The position numbers and the translations under genes were made by a program. Shown in pieces: positions 49,951 through 60,230 of a stretch of 64,000 nucleotides of DNA. The stretch comes from Pectobacterium carotovorum. Lineage in GTDB: Bacteria > Pseudomonadota > Gammaproteobacteria > Enterobacterales > Enterobacteriaceae. The notes below the pieces were generated by a model. The model had not been told where the DNA came from. It did no database searches and saw nothing but the letters and a program-made list of their open reading frames with translations. Position 1 is the first letter of the stretch; each line of letters begins with the position of its first letter. The DNA is taken from positions 307,703 through 371,702 of the forward strand of contig NZ_FQWI01000005.1 of the NCBI RefSeq assembly GCF_900129615.1. The letters run 5' to 3'.

Positions 49951-50363
49951 TAACGACTCAGGCGGCGCATACGTTCGGATGGCGTGATGATATCTGTAAT
50001 ACGAACACCGTACTTGTCAGATACAACAACAACCTCACCCTGGGCGATCAGATAGCCGTTGATCAGGATATCCAACGGTTCACCTGCTAAGCCATCAAGT
50101 GCAACAACGGAGCCCTGAGTTAGGCGCAGCAACTCTTTTATCGTCATTTTGGTCCGGCCAAGCTCAACGGTGAGTTTGACAGGAATATCCAATATCAGGT
50201 CGATATCCTGCAGAGCACCCAGCGGATCATGACCGTCTAGCGACTTAAAAATGCCTTCCGTTGTCGCGGCCGGTTTTTCTGCAGCCTGCTGCTCGTTAAA
50301 TGCATCAGCCCACAGATCGTCCACTGATTCCTTGTCGTCGGACGGTTTCTTGGTGTCACTCAT
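49950..50363 (-). CDS. fliN: Flagellar motor switch protein FliN
   Basis: C-ring base subunit with a single SpoA domain (DLILDIPVKLTVELGRTKMTIKELL, GSVVALDGLAGEPLDILINGYLIAQGEVVVV). 137 residues. Overlaps fliM by eight bases. It also binds FliH to position the export ATPase. Confidence 0.96.
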   Translation of the reverse strand: MSDTKKPSDDKESVDDLWADAFNEQQAAEKPAATTEGIFKSLDGHDPLGALQDIDLILDIPVKLTVELGRTKMTIKELLRLTQGSVVALDGLAGEPLDILINGYLIAQGEVVVVSDKYGVRITDIITPSERMRRLSR

Positions 50364-51369
50364 GGGGCTGTTCCTCGTTATCCAGAGAATTCAATATAGG
50401 GTTAATCAAATGTTCAACACGTAGAGCATATTGCCCGTTCAATGTGCCATATTGGCTGGTCAGCACGGGCACGCCGTCAACATGAGCAACGATTTTGTCA
50501 GGTTTGTCGATCGGTAAGACATCGCCGGGTTGTAGCTTCAGAATCTTGGAGAGTCGCAGCGGAATATCAACAAAGCTGGCAACTAATTCCAATTCGGAAT
50601 GCTGTACCTGCTTGGCTAAGGTGTCCCGCCAGCTCTGATCTTCCTGACGTGAGTTTTCCAATGGCGGATTCGCGAGCAGTTCACGCAGCGGCTCGATCAT
50701 TGAAAAAGGAATACAGATGTTAAATTCGCCAGTCAGCGAACCGATCTCAACATGAAACGGTGTCGTCACGACGATATCATTAGGTGACGTCGTGATGTTG
50801 GTAAACTTGACCTGCATTTCTGAACGCACATATTCGATGTCAAGTTTGTAAATCGCATTCCAGGCTTCACCATAAGCCTCCAGAGCAAGGCGCAACATAC
50901 GCTTAACGACACGCTGCTCTGTATGGGTAAATTCACGCCCTTCAACTTTCGTCGGGAAGCGCCCATCACCGCCGAATAGGTTATCTACGGCGATAAATAC
51001 CAGGCTTGGTGAAAATACAAATAATGCGGTACCACGTAGTGGTTTTAAGTGAATCAGATTCAGGTTTGTCGGTACGGGGAGGTTCCTGGCAAACTCATGA
51101 TAAGGCTGGATCTTGATCGCACCTACAGTGATATCAGGACTACGGCGTAACAGGTTAAACAATCCCATACGGAATTGACGCGCAAAGCGCTCATTAATGA
51201 TTTCTAATGCCTGTAAACGCTCGCGGATAACACGTCGTTGAGTATTCGGATCATAGGGCTTGACGCCCCCATCCACTTTTGACGACGCATTCGCATCAGC
51301 GTCGCTATCGCCGCTGTCGCCATTTAATAATGCATCAATTTCTGCTTGTGAAAGAATGCTATCGCCCAT
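50356..51369 (-). CDS. fliM: Flagellar motor switch protein FliM
   Basis: Target of phospho-CheY. The N-terminal CheY-binding peptide is DSILSQAEIDALLNG. A CheC-like middle domain and a C-terminal SpoA domain follow (VDIPLRLSKILKLQPGDVLPIDKP). 337 residues, near the E. coli 334. Confidence 0.97.
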   Translation of the reverse strand: MGDSILSQAEIDALLNGDSGDSDADANASSKVDGGVKPYDPNTQRRVIRERLQALEIINERFARQFRMGLFNLLRRSPDITVGAIKIQPYHEFARNLPVPTNLNLIHLKPLRGTALFVFSPSLVFIAVDNLFGGDGRFPTKVEGREFTHTEQRVVKRMLRLALEAYGEAWNAIYKLDIEYVRSEMQVKFTNITTSPNDIVVTTPFHVEIGSLTGEFNICIPFSMIEPLRELLANPPLENSRQEDQSWRDTLAKQVQHSELELVASFVDIPLRLSKILKLQPGDVLPIDKPDKIVAHVDGVPVLTSQYGTLNGQYALRVEHLINPILNSLDNEEQPHE

Positions 51370-51374
51370 AATGG

Positions 51375-51860
51375 TTACCGCAGTATAAAGGCCGTGAACA
51401 GAACATCAGTAACGACCTGGTTAGGTTGACCAGGAACTAATGGCGGGCTTAGCACTTGCTTAATTTGCTCTATCAGCTTCTGTTTACCTTGCTCATTAGC
51501 AAGCGCAATCGCATCCTGACGAGAAAGCAGTAATAACAGTCTGCTGCGAACTTCTGGCAGATAATTAGTAAACCGTGTACGCGTGGCTTCATCTGGTAAA
51601 CGCAGCGTGAATCCAACATACAGCACGCGGTCAGGGTCATTATCTGCATTGACGAGATTAACGGTAAAGGTATCCAGTGGCATGAAAACAGGCTCTGGCG
51701 GTGGCGGTGCTTCCTGCTCAGCCGTTGCTGCGTTTTTCTGATTTAATAGCCACCAGGCGGCGCCCGCAGCACCAGTTGCAGCGAGAGCAACGATAATCAG
51801 TAGTATTAGCCAAATAGACCGTTTACGTCCTGGTCGAACTTGCATATCAGACATAGCCAA
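51375..51860 (-). CDS. fliL: Flagellar basal-body protein FliL
   Basis: Inner-membrane protein with one helix ([24 protein letters not shown]) and a periplasmic stomatin-like domain that surrounds the stator. The ATG at 51854 (MSDMQVRPG, 159 residues) and the TTG at 51860 are both possible. The only Shine-Dalgarno-like stretch, GGGAA, is better spaced for the TTG. Five bases separate it from fliM. Confidence 0.93.
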   Translation of the reverse strand: MAMSDMQVRPGRKRSIWLILLIIVALAATGAAGAAWWLLNQKNAATAEQEAPPPPEPVFMPLDTFTVNLVNADNDPDRVLYVGFTLRLPDEATRTRFTNYLPEVRSRLLLLLSRQDAIALANEQGKQKLIEQIKQVLSPPLVPGQPNQVVTDVLFTAFILR

Positions 51861-51937
51861 AGATAGTTCCCGTTACTTATCGATATTTACTGCCGGATGA
51901 AACCAGCAATAAATAAATGCGTAATGTCGATGATTAT

Positions 51938-51975
51938 CCTGCCTATTGCAATGTTCAATACAGAGAATAGGCAGG
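51938..51975 (-). terminator. Hairpin between fliK and fliL
   Basis: Ten-base arms CCTGCCTATT and AATAGGCAGG pair perfectly across 18 bases in the 149-base gap. No T-run follows in the minus direction, so it may only partly separate fliFGHIJK from fliLMNOPQR. Confidence 0.5.
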
Positions 51976-52009
51976 GAAAATCGTGCTAACTTATTCGTTT
52001 ACTTCACTT

Positions 52010-53305
52010 TCAGGCAAAGATATCAACGCCGTTGACGGATGATGCCATTGATCTTAACTGTTCTGGTACGTCTAATAATTCACTTGTGCTTTCTGATGAA
52101 TGGCCAAATTGTTGTTGGTAAGACGGGCCACGGTTATTGCCATCGTTGTTATTACCCGCCATTTGCTGCTGCCAGGCAGAGGAATCACTGCCTACGCTGC
52201 TCTGACCAAGGTTAATTCCACTCTCTGCCATCGCATTACGCAGGTGAGGTAGCGCAGCTTCCAGCGCTGAGCGAACCTGGCTGTTTGCTGAAGCCAGATG
52301 AATTTGAGCCTGGTTATCATCGATTTTTAGACTGATGTGCAGGGCTCCCAATTCCTGTGGGTTCAAACGTAACTCTGCGGTCTGCTGACCATTACGGCTG
52401 AACATAATGATTTGCTGGCCCAATGCGTCTTGCCATTGCGGTGAACCAAATGGTGCGTTCAGTTGAGCACTCGCTGCCTGAGGGGCTGGCGTGGTCGTTC
52501 CCACCGATGCTGGCTGAATATGCATAGCCTGTGCAACAGGTGGCGTTGTTTGAGACGCGCCGTTGCCTAATGTGGAGACTGATTCAGACACATTGCGATC
52601 GCCCGCAAGGGAATTTGGCGTCGTTAGCGAAAATTTTGCAGCCTCATCAGCAGACTCGGTTGTTGTTGATGAGGTTTGCTTGGCTACATGATGCAGGTCG
52701 CGTGATATACCTGCATCTTTATCTGGCGTCACTGAAGCGTCAAGCAATTTTGCCAGTGTGCCTTTAGCACTTTCACCCGTACTGTTTAGTACTGATGCGG
52801 ATGCGTCATTCTGGCGTTTAGCGTCAATGAGTCCCGGAATCGTTAACCCTGCATTTACGGCATTCGCTGCAATATTATCAGCGGCAGGTTGTGTAGGAAG
52901 CGGCGTTGTCTGCAACATGGCAAGCAGTGCCTGCATGGCGATAGGGTCACCTGTCGTGCTGTCACTCTCTTTTTTGTCCAGATTCTTAAATTTCGCCTGC
53001 CCTACAATTTCTGGATTTTGCTTACCCGCTGTAATCGTTGCTCCCGTGAGAGAACTGAAGGAAGAAAGCAGGGCATTTAAATCGTCACGGCTCAGCGAAG
53101 CATTATCTTTCCCTAACGCGCTTAGCAGGGCTTCTTCGTCTACTTTATCGAGCGTTTTTTTACCCGACGTATCGGCTACTTGTGATATGCGTTTGCTCAA
53201 CAGATCAACAAAATCTTTTGGCAGCTCACCCTGTGTCAGTAACGAAGCGGAAGAACCGCTTGTATCACTGGCAGTGGTAGCTATAGGTAACGCGGACAGA
53301 TTCAT
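52010..53305 (-). CDS. fliK: Hook-length control protein FliK
   Basis: Secreted ruler that measures the hook and triggers FlhB switching. 431 residues. The first ~260 are a low-complexity Ser/Thr/Ala/Gln-rich ruler segment. The C-terminal domain has the conserved QTAELRLNPQELGALHISLKI core, and a Gln/Asn-rich tail follows. It overlaps fliJ by four bases. Antisense frames are open for over 250 codons here, a by-product of the composition. Confidence 0.95.
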   Translation of the reverse strand: MNLSALPIATTASDTSGSSASLLTQGELPKDFVDLLSKRISQVADTSGKKTLDKVDEEALLSALGKDNASLSRDDLNALLSSFSSLTGATITAGKQNPEIVGQAKFKNLDKKESDSTTGDPIAMQALLAMLQTTPLPTQPAADNIAANAVNAGLTIPGLIDAKRQNDASASVLNSTGESAKGTLAKLLDASVTPDKDAGISRDLHHVAKQTSSTTTESADEAAKFSLTTPNSLAGDRNVSESVSTLGNGASQTTPPVAQAMHIQPASVGTTTPAPQAASAQLNAPFGSPQWQDALGQQIIMFSRNGQQTAELRLNPQELGALHISLKIDDNQAQIHLASANSQVRSALEAALPHLRNAMAESGINLGQSSVGSDSSAWQQQMAGNNNDGNNRGPSYQQQFGHSSESTSELLDVPEQLRSMASSVNGVDIFA

Positions 53306-53748
53306 GATTCTGCTTTCCTCTGTGAGGCCCGTTGGGCAAATTCATCCATTTGTTTTTGTTCTATTTTGTTCTCTTTGGCAAGCTGTCTTGTCAGTTCGCG
53401 ATCCTGCAATTTCTCAAATGCGTTCAGGCGCTGCTGTTTTTCTTGCCAGGTCTTCATTGCTAAATCTAAACGTGATGTCCACTGCGAAAGCTGTTGTCTG
53501 TGTTGCTCAATTGCACTGTCCAACGTTCGGATGAACTGCTGATAATTTTGCCAGCTATTATTCGCCATACCAGAGGACATCGTCGAGTTCAATTTTTGAC
53601 GATAGTCATCCTGATAGTTTAACAGCATATTGAGCTGCTGCTCGGCCTGTTGATGTGCCTGACGCACTTGTCCCAACTGGCCAGCAGCTTTCTCAACGTC
53701 CTTCTGCGCCAGTTCGCGTAGTGTAACCAGCGGTGACTGGGTTTTCAT
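53302..53748 (-). CDS. fliJ: Flagellar export protein FliJ
   Basis: Coiled-coil stalk that fits into the FliI hexamer and recycles chaperones. 148 residues, nearly all heptad helix (QLGQVRQAHQQAEQQLNMLLNYQDDYRQKL). AGGAGA precedes the ATG. Eight bases after fliI. Confidence 0.95.
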   Translation of the reverse strand: MKTQSPLVTLRELAQKDVEKAAGQLGQVRQAHQQAEQQLNMLLNYQDDYRQKLNSTMSSGMANNSWQNYQQFIRTLDSAIEQHRQQLSQWTSRLDLAMKTWQEKQQRLNAFEKLQDRELTRQLAKENKIEQKQMDEFAQRASQRKAES

Positions 53749-53756
53749 CTGCTCTC

Positions 53757-55127
53757 CTACTCGTTACGAGGGAAAATAGTGTGCAACGCCTGGCAGGACT
53801 CTTCATAGTTACTTTGTTCAAACATACCCTGCTGCAAGAAGGCTTCCAGATGCGGGTAAAGCCGAATTGCTTTGTCAAGCATAGGGTCGCTGCCTGCGGC
53901 GTAGGCACCAACACTGACTAAATCACGGTTACGTTGGTAGCTGGATAGTAACTGTTTAAACTGCCTTACAGAAGCATAATGACCTTCATCGATCAGCGCT
54001 GTCATCGCACGACTAATCGATGCTTCAATATCTATTGCCGGATAATGGCCAGACTCAGCTAATTGACGTGACAACACGATATGTCCGTCAAGGATGGCAC
54101 GAGCGGAGTCAGCGATAGGATCCTGCTGATCGTCACCTTCTGTTAGAACAGTATAGAAGGCAGTGACTGAACCACCTCCATGAATACCATTACCAGCGCG
54201 CTCGACTAACGCGGGTAATTTAGCGAAGACAGAAGGGGGATAACCCTTGGTCGCCGGCGGTTCGCCAATAGCTAACGCAATTTCACGCTGTGCCATGGCA
54301 TAGCGTGTGAGCGAATCCATGATGAGCAGAACGTGATGCCCGCGATCGCGAAAATCTTCAGCAATACGCGTAGCATACGCGGCACCCTGCATCCTTAATA
54401 ATGGAGAAACATCGGCTGGTGCGGCAATAACGACAGAGCGTGCTCGTCCTTCGGTGCCCAAGATATTCTCGATAAAGTCTTTCACTTCTCGGCCACGTTC
54501 ACCGATAAGGCCAACAACGATGACGTCAGCCTGAGTATAGCGTGCCATCATACCCAACAGCACACTTTTACCTACCCCTGAACCCGCAAACAGGCCCATT
54601 CGCTGCCCCCGGCCTACGGTAAGCAAGGCATTGATGGCTCGAACGCCCACGTCCAGAACACTTTCGATTGGCGTTCTCTGCAATGGGTTGAACGGCGGCG
54701 TAATCAGTGGTGCGCGATAGCCTGTATCTGGCGCGGGTAAACCATCCAGCGGTTTTGCGCTCCCATCCAGTACTCGCCCAAGCAGTTCAGGTCCTAAGGG
54801 CAGTTGCTTTCCTTGGCTGCTGCTGTCCTGGCCGACGCGAGCGTAGACACGCGCTCCAGGGGTAATACCTTCAACTTCTTCCAGCGGCATAAGAAAGAGT
54901 TTTTGCCCGTTGAAACCGACAACTTCGCTTTCGATTTCTTCAACCTGCGAGCCATTCTGCCGTTCAATGAGGCAGGTGGCACCCAGCGGCATATGTAACC
55001 CTGTCGCTTCCAATACCAAACCTGTCGCCCGGGTTAAGCGGCCGTAACGACGCACCGAAGGCGTGTCATCAATGCGCTTCTCAAATGAATCGAGAGAAGA
55101 AAGCCAGCGTCCGAGGCGTGAAGTCAT
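53757..55127 (-). CDS. fliI: Flagellar export ATPase FliI
   Basis: F1-beta-like ATPase that energises flagellar export. Walker A GSGVGKS with Lys187, catalytic Glu210 in LIGERGREV, and Walker [10 protein letters not shown] are visible. The ATG at 55127 gives 456 residues, matching E. coli (457), and follows GGGAGAA. The frame runs ten codons further into fliH but has no better start. Overlaps the fliH stop by one base (TAATG). Confidence 0.97.
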   Translation of the reverse strand: MTSRLGRWLSSLDSFEKRIDDTPSVRRYGRLTRATGLVLEATGLHMPLGATCLIERQNGSQVEEIESEVVGFNGQKLFLMPLEEVEGITPGARVYARVGQDSSSQGKQLPLGPELLGRVLDGSAKPLDGLPAPDTGYRAPLITPPFNPLQRTPIESVLDVGVRAINALLTVGRGQRMGLFAGSGVGKSVLLGMMARYTQADVIVVGLIGERGREVKDFIENILGTEGRARSVVIAAPADVSPLLRMQGAAYATRIAEDFRDRGHHVLLIMDSLTRYAMAQREIALAIGEPPATKGYPPSVFAKLPALVERAGNGIHGGGSVTAFYTVLTEGDDQQDPIADSARAILDGHIVLSRQLAESGHYPAIDIEASISRAMTALIDEGHYASVRQFKQLLSSYQRNRDLVSVGAYAAGSDPMLDKAIRLYPHLEAFLQQGMFEQSNYEESCQALHTIFPRNE

Positions 55128-55852
55128 TATAGTTCTCCCGGTGCGGCTAAACGGCAAAGCTCATGCCAGCGTGTCGCCAGGCTGGCATCCAGATCGCCTT
55201 CTTCTGCGCTAACTTTACAACCACCAGGGTGAAGTTGACTATCGGCAAGCAATCTCCAACCATGCAAGCTGAGTGTCGGGCCCAAATATTGTTCAACACG
55301 TTCCAGGTCTGAAGGGTGAACACGCAGCTGCGTTTTCCCTGAGAACATAGGCTCTTGCTGAATCAATTGCTGTATTTGACCAAGTAGCGCATTACCATCG
55401 CATACCGGAGGTTGCCCCAGAATCTGCTTGGCTGCGGTCAAAGCTAACTGCATCAGGCGAGCCGGGATCACACTGTCGAGCGTATCCAGCGTCTGTTGGA
55501 ATTCGGTGACCATTTGCTGCATCTGTTCAATAATCGGTTGCTGCTGCTGTAAGGCGTTCTGCAAACCCTGCTGTTGCCCCTTGGCTAAACCTTCCTGATA
55601 ACCGGCGTCATAGCCTTGCTGATGACCTTGCGCAAAACCCGTTTCTCGTGCCTGTTGCATTGTGCTTTCACGCAGAGATGCGAGTTCGTCCTCTGCAGCA
55701 GAAAGGGCATTTTCTTCAGAGAAACGCTCCATGTCCGGCAATTCAGGTTCATCATTGACCTGATATGCTGGAACGGGCTTTGAAACTATGGGGGCAGCCA
55801 GGTCGTTGAGTTTCCAGGGCTGCCAGGCCAGGTTTTTGGGGGCGTTAGACAT
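55127..55852 (-). CDS. fliH: Flagellar export ATPase regulator FliH
   Basis: Dimeric stalk that holds FliI at the C-ring. The middle has the GxxxG repeat helix ([21 protein letters not shown]) typical of FliH. The C-terminal domain ends [22 protein letters not shown] like E. coli. The start is set at the ATG at 55852 (MSNAPKNL), with GAGGA just upstream, overlapping fliG by eight bases. Upstream ATG (55858) and GTG (55870) in frame are less likely. Confidence 0.94.
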   Translation of the reverse strand: MSNAPKNLAWQPWKLNDLAAPIVSKPVPAYQVNDEPELPDMERFSEENALSAAEDELASLRESTMQQARETGFAQGHQQGYDAGYQEGLAKGQQQGLQNALQQQQPIIEQMQQMVTEFQQTLDTLDSVIPARLMQLALTAAKQILGQPPVCDGNALLGQIQQLIQQEPMFSGKTQLRVHPSDLERVEQYLGPTLSLHGWRLLADSQLHPGGCKVSAEEGDLDASLATRWHELCRLAAPGEL

Positions 55853-56837
55853 AAGCATCCTCGCCGCCACCGATAATCATCTCGCCGCTGTCTGCCAGTC
55901 GGCGGACGATAAGCAGAATAGCTTTCTGTTCGTTTTCGACCTGCGACATACGTACTGGACCACGAGTTGCAAGGTCGTCGCGAAGAATTTCCGCAGCACG
56001 CTGAGACATATTGCGCAGGAATTTCTCGCGTAAAGGCTCTTCGGCACCTTTCAATGCCAACAGCAGAGACTCGGACTCGACTTCTTGCAGAAGACGCTGG
56101 ATGCTGCGGTCGTCCACGTCCACCAGGTTTTCGAACAGGAACATTTCGTCGATGATTTTTTGTGCCAGCTCGCCATCGAATTCGCGTACTGCATCGATAA
56201 CCGCTTCTTCCTGCTGGGTTTTCATCAGGTTGATAATCTCGGCAGCAGTACGAACACCACCCATTTTGCTGCGTTTGAGATTCTGGCCATCCAACAAGCC
56301 ATTCAGAACATCTGTCAATTCTGCCAGTGCGGAAGGCTGAACGCCGCCGAAGGTCGCGATACGTAGCATAACGTCATGGCGAAGACGTTCGTCAAACAGG
56401 GCTAAGATATCGGCAGCCTGAGCACGCTTCAGGTGCACCAGGATTGTTGCGATAATCTGCGGGTGTTCGTCGCGAATAAGGTCTGCGGCAATCTGCGGCT
56501 CCATGAAGTTGAGTGTTTCCATTCCACTCGTAGAGTCGCGGCTTTCCAGAATATCTTCCAACAGGCTAGACGCTCGCTCTTCACCAAGTGCTTTAACAAG
56601 CACTGAGCGAAGGTAGTCACCCGCATTCACACTGAGTGCGGCATATTGCTCTGAATCAGCCTCAAATTCTCTCAGGATTTCGAGCAACTGCTGTTGTGAG
56701 ACCTGTCGCATGTTCGCCATTGCAGAACTAAGGTGCTGTACTTCTTTAGTCGAAAGATGAGTAAACACTTCTGCCGCGCGGTCTTCACCAATGGTCATCA
56801 ATAAGATGGCGCTTTTTTCTGTTCCTGTCAGGTTCAT
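55845..56837 (-). CDS. fliG: Flagellar motor switch protein FliG
   Basis: Torque-generating rotor protein, 330 residues in three domains: N-terminal FliF-binding ([21 protein letters not shown]), the middle FliM-binding domain with [13 protein letters not shown], and the C-terminal domain with the charged ridge (LEDRSIQ-like [35 protein letters not shown]) that meets MotA Arg90/Glu98. Confidence 0.97.
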   Translation of the reverse strand: MNLTGTEKSAILLMTIGEDRAAEVFTHLSTKEVQHLSSAMANMRQVSQQQLLEILREFEADSEQYAALSVNAGDYLRSVLVKALGEERASSLLEDILESRDSTSGMETLNFMEPQIAADLIRDEHPQIIATILVHLKRAQAADILALFDERLRHDVMLRIATFGGVQPSALAELTDVLNGLLDGQNLKRSKMGGVRTAAEIINLMKTQQEEAVIDAVREFDGELAQKIIDEMFLFENLVDVDDRSIQRLLQEVESESLLLALKGAEEPLREKFLRNMSQRAAEILRDDLATRGPVRMSQVENEQKAILLIVRRLADSGEMIIGGGEDAYV

Positions 56838-58558
56838 AGTTCAGTACTCATCCATTGACGAATTACCAGAGCGACAACGCGTGGATCGTTCTCTGCCATT
56901 TCACGTATGCGATTACTTTGCATTTCTGCATTGACGCGTTGCTGTGATTTCCGCTGCTGTTCAACTTCCGAGCTACTCAAGTTGACCATAACATCGCTGT
57001 CTGCACCTTGAGACAGGGCAGCCGCCGCCAGTGCCGCTTCTTGTTGTTGTGCTTTTCTTTGCAATTGCGGACGAACCAGTTTACGCCACAGAATCCAGGC
57101 AACGATCAGAACCAGCAGCCAGCGGCCAGCTTCCATCAGGAGATCGAAAAATGCCTGTTTTTGCCAGAACGGGAGTTCGCCAGAACCGTCGGTGCTGTCC
57201 ATAAATGGCGTATTAACAACATTTAAGGTATCGCCGCGTTCAGCAGAGAAGCCCATTGCTTCGCGTGCTACCGTTTCAATCTGTTTGATCTGCTCTTCCG
57301 TCAGTGCAACCGGTTTGCCATCCTCACCAGGAGGCTGGTAGTTAACAATAACGGCCGCAGACAAGCGCTTTACACCACCTGTGCTGTGTTTGGTATGTAA
57401 AATCGTCTTGTCGACTTCATAGTTGGTTGTTGCATCATTGCGAACATTGGATGTTTGAATAACGGTATTCGCATTTGCCGCATTAGCTTGGGCACCTGCC
57501 GCATTGTTTTGATTCTGCTGGCCAGCCTGATTGTTTGCATTGGCATTAGCGTTATTTGGCGGTGTTGCGATAGGGGCTGTAGGAGCCGGTGCGGGCTGAT
57601 TGGTTAATGCACCAGGAACGCCACCGACGTTCGGGCCTCCTTTTTGCTCACTTTGGCTGGTTTGCTGAGAGCGAACAGCCGCTTTATCTGGCGGTTGATT
57701 GGGTTGATACTGCTCATCAGTTTGTTCACGAGCAGAGAAATCGATTTGTGCGGTGACCTGGGCATGTACGTTACCCATGCCAACCATCGGCGCGATAATT
57801 GACTCTATGCGGCGCTGGTACATCGCCTCGACTTCGTTGCTGTACTTCAGTTGCGCAGCATTCAGATCGCGGCCGCTGCCGCCAGCCTGAGTTAACAGGC
57901 GTCCAGTCTGATCGACGACCGTAACATTATCTGGTGGCAGGCCAGCAACGCTGCTGGAAACCATATAAACGATGGAATTGATTTGCCCTTCATCTAATGC
58001 ACGACCCGGTTGTAATGTCAGGGTGACGGATGAAGAGGGGGCTTTTTGCTCACGAACGAACAGTGAAGGCTTCGGTATAGCAAGGTGAACTCGTGCATTC
58101 TGAACGGGTCCGAGTGTTTCTATCGTTCTGGACAGTTCACCTTCCAGTGCACGCTGGTAATTAATCTGCTCGCTGAACTGGCTGATGCCAAACTTTTCTT
58201 GGTCGAGTAATTCAAAGCCAACCGCGCCGCCTTTTGGCAGCCCCAATTGAGCAAGTCGGAGTCGGGTCTCATAGACATTTGCGGCGGGAATCATGATCGC
58301 CCCGCCATTTTCCGCAAAGCGATAAGGGATGTTCAGCTTCGTTAATTCGCTGACAATCGCACCACCGTCACGGTCATTTATATTGCTATAAAGCACTCGA
58401 TAGTCTGGACCTTTGGCCCATAGTGTCAACGCAACGACGATCGCAATGGTCGCAGCGGCTGCGATCAATAGCGGAATTTTCGGATTGGCGCGTAACCGGT
58501 TGAGTATTTCGCCAAAGCTATTTTTACCGGTAGCGGAGCCGGTTAATGAGGCGTTCAT
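56834..58558 (-). CDS. fliF: Flagellar MS-ring protein FliF
   Basis: Membrane ring on which the basal body is built. The first membrane helix is at about 29-48 ([20 protein letters not shown]), ring-building motifs follow, and the second helix is near 450. The C-terminal cytoplasmic tail binds FliG ([29 protein letters not shown]). 574 residues. An Asn/Ala/Gln-rich low-complexity loop (~325-370) extends the periplasmic part. First gene of fliFGHIJK. Confidence 0.97.
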   Translation of the reverse strand: MNASLTGSATGKNSFGEILNRLRANPKIPLLIAAAATIAIVVALTLWAKGPDYRVLYSNINDRDGGAIVSELTKLNIPYRFAENGGAIMIPAANVYETRLRLAQLGLPKGGAVGFELLDQEKFGISQFSEQINYQRALEGELSRTIETLGPVQNARVHLAIPKPSLFVREQKAPSSSVTLTLQPGRALDEGQINSIVYMVSSSVAGLPPDNVTVVDQTGRLLTQAGGSGRDLNAAQLKYSNEVEAMYQRRIESIIAPMVGMGNVHAQVTAQIDFSAREQTDEQYQPNQPPDKAAVRSQQTSQSEQKGGPNVGGVPGALTNQPAPAPTAPIATPPNNANANANNQAGQQNQNNAAGAQANAANANTVIQTSNVRNDATTNYEVDKTILHTKHSTGGVKRLSAAVIVNYQPPGEDGKPVALTEEQIKQIETVAREAMGFSAERGDTLNVVNTPFMDSTDGSGELPFWQKQAFFDLLMEAGRWLLVLIVAWILWRKLVRPQLQRKAQQQEAALAAAALSQGADSDVMVNLSSSEVEQQRKSQQRVNAEMQSNRIREMAENDPRVVALVIRQWMSTEL

Positions 58559-58657
58559 ACTCTATCTCTGCTTGGTTGTTGAACGATATACTTAACGTTG
58601 TGACGTGACAAAACAGAACTCCCTGATTGCGCAATCAATAAAACATTTCGCCTACAT

Positions 58658-58684
58658 TTATCGGCATGTCATTATTTTCCGTAA
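58658..58684 (-). promoter_or_regulatory. Possible FliA (sigma28) promoter for fliF
   Basis: On the minus strand TTAC, 15 bases, GCCGATAA. The -10 is perfect and spacing exact, the -35 has two of four bases. It lies 100 bases before fliF, in the fliE-fliF divergent region, which is normally FlhDC-driven; sigma28 input would be additional. A 12-base palindrome GATTGCGCAATC at 58625-58636 sits beside it. Confidence 0.45.
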
Positions 58685-58818
58685 AAGAAAAATCGATGGG
58701 TCGATAAGGTGGCATTTTTCGCGCTAATTGTGCGATTTATCTGAAAAGCTGTGTGATAGGGTAATGCTGTCATAGAAAATGCATAAGCAGTCTACTCTGT
58801 ATGATGTAGTGAGGTGTT

Positions 58819-59133
58819 ATGTCAGTTCAAGGTATAGATGGTGTTTTACAGCAAATGCAGGTCAAAGCTCTGCAGGCTGCTGACACGCCAATAGCCAGAC
58901 CATCGGTAGAACCTGGTTTTGCCAGTGAGCTGAAGGCCGCGATCGATAAGATCAGCGACACACAGCAGACGGCTCGTACGCAGGCTGAAAAATTTACCTT
59001 GGGTGTGCCAGGCGTAGCATTGAATGATGTGATGGTGGATTTGCAGAAATCATCCATTTCAATGCAGATGGGCATTCAGGTACGTAATAAACTGGTATCT
59101 GCGTATCAGGAAGTGATGAATATGTCTGTTTGA
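58819..59133 (+). CDS. fliE: Flagellar MS ring-rod junction protein FliE
   Basis: Links the MS ring to the rod and is the first exported subunit. 104 residues, with the C-terminal helix ([35 protein letters not shown]) that is its hallmark. Single plus-strand gene, divergent from fliF. Confidence 0.96.
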   Translation: MSVQGIDGVLQQMQVKALQAADTPIARPSVEPGFASELKAAIDKISDTQQTARTQAEKFTLGVPGVALNDVMVDLQKSSISMQMGIQVRNKLVSAYQEVMNMSV

Positions 59134-59170
59134 TGTCGTCTAATGACATCAACCTGCAACTAGCAAAGTC

Positions 59171-59214
59171 ATTGTGCGTAATCTCACTGCTAATGCAATG
59201 AAATTACGCACAAT
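59171..59214 (+). terminator. Inverted repeat after fliE
   Basis: ATTGTGCGTAAT and ATTACGCACAAT, a perfect 12-bp pair with a 20-base loop, followed by CTTTAC. A smaller repeat TTGATGTC/GACATCAA (59130-59152) lies just before it, at the fliE stop. Together they probably end the fliE message. Confidence 0.5.
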
Positions 59215-59346
59215 CTTTACTTATGCTGGCTTCCCACCTATGCCTATTCCCTGCTTTCACGTTTTCTAATCTCTAAATTCTTAACGCGTACTGATTTCGT
59301 CATGCTGATAGTCTGAGCATGCAGAGTAAAAGCAGCGTTTGTGGGT

Positions 59347-59384
59347 AAAAAAACGCGCCCGTATCAGGCAAAGATAAGGGCGCG
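59347..59384 (-). terminator. Terminator of the fliDST operon
   Basis: On the minus strand CGCGCCC pairs with GGGCGCG, extended inward by a TATC/GATA pairing, and is followed directly by seven T's. A strong intrinsic terminator just after fliT. Confidence 0.88.
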
Positions 59385-59409
59385 AGTGGCGTATATAACG
59401 AGTATGAAA

Positions 59410-59790
59410 TTATGAGCTTGGCTCACCTGGAGCGGGTTCACCTGGAAGCAGTCGCTGTCCTGCAAATTCGCTATAAGTCGTATTAATTGACTTTTGCTTC
59501 AGTGATTGCCCCATTAGCGAACTTAGCTCGTCCATCCGCTTCTGCAGAAGTTGTTTTACTTTCGCTTCATTATCCATCACTTCCTGCAAAATCTGTCGCA
59601 GATGCAAACGCATCACGCTGTCAATTTCGTCAGGAATTGGCGTGTTAACTAAGCCTTCAACGGACTGAACATAAACAATCTCTTGTTCAACCAACGTATC
59701 CCACTGGCCGCTGACTGCCAAATGAAGAATCTTTTGACTTAGAGACAAAAGCTGTTGGTAATCTTTTAGAAGCCGATGGGGGGAGGCCAT
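59410..59790 (-). CDS. fliT: Flagellar chaperone FliT
   Basis: Chaperone for the filament cap FliD and, in Salmonella, an inhibitor of FlhD4C2. 126 helical residues (LLKDYQQLLSLSQKILHLAVSGQWDTLVEQE, QRMDELSSLMGQSLKQ-type C-terminus). It ends in a proline-rich tail (PGEPAPGEPSS). Overlaps fliS by one base. Confidence 0.93.
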   Translation of the reverse strand: MASPHRLLKDYQQLLSLSQKILHLAVSGQWDTLVEQEIVYVQSVEGLVNTPIPDEIDSVMRLHLRQILQEVMDNEAKVKQLLQKRMDELSSLMGQSLKQKSINTTYSEFAGQRLLPGEPAPGEPSS

Positions 59791-60200
59791 TAACGTACTT
59801 CCTGCTCTGGTTTGTAATTAGGACCGATTTGCCGCCAGGCATCAGCGATGTTTTCCAGCAACGCTTCGACGTCTTCTATTGCTTTTGCATCGTTATGCAA
59901 ATTGGCAATCAACAAACGCTGAGACATGTAATCGTACAGGGCGGACAAGTTTTCAACGAGTTCCCCCCCTCTTTCCATGTCCAATCCGGCTTTTAGCCCG
60001 TTATTGATAATGTTGATCGCTTTGGATAACGCCATACCTTTGCCCGGGATATCGCCTTGCTCCATGAGAATGCGTGCGCGCACCATTGCACTGCGAGCAC
60101 CATCAAACAACATGACGATAAGCTGGTGAGGGCTTGCGCTCATCACACTGCTTTCAAGACCTACCTGAGCGTAGGCCTGACTGCCTTTCATATTGTACAT
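59790..60200 (-). CDS. fliS: Flagellin chaperone FliS
   Basis: Holds newly made flagellin unfolded for export. 136 residues, the E. coli length. It has ASPHQLIVMLFDGARSAMVRARI near the front and LYDYMSQRLLIANLHND further on, and serves both fliC products. It must also be tested against the third flagellin, whose C-terminal coil is similar. Confidence 0.96.
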   Translation of the reverse strand: MYNMKGSQAYAQVGLESSVMSASPHQLIVMLFDGARSAMVRARILMEQGDIPGKGMALSKAINIINNGLKAGLDMERGGELVENLSALYDYMSQRLLIANLHNDAKAIEDVEALLENIADAWRQIGPNYKPEQEVR

Positions 60201-60230
60201 CTCGTTACCTATCTACTTAATATGCAAACT

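Noticed and set aside
52758..53534. 258-codon frame antisense to fliK and fliJ
   Set aside because: It mirrors the Ser/Ala/Gln-rich FliK coding bias; the sense genes are unmistakable and the antisense product has no domain.
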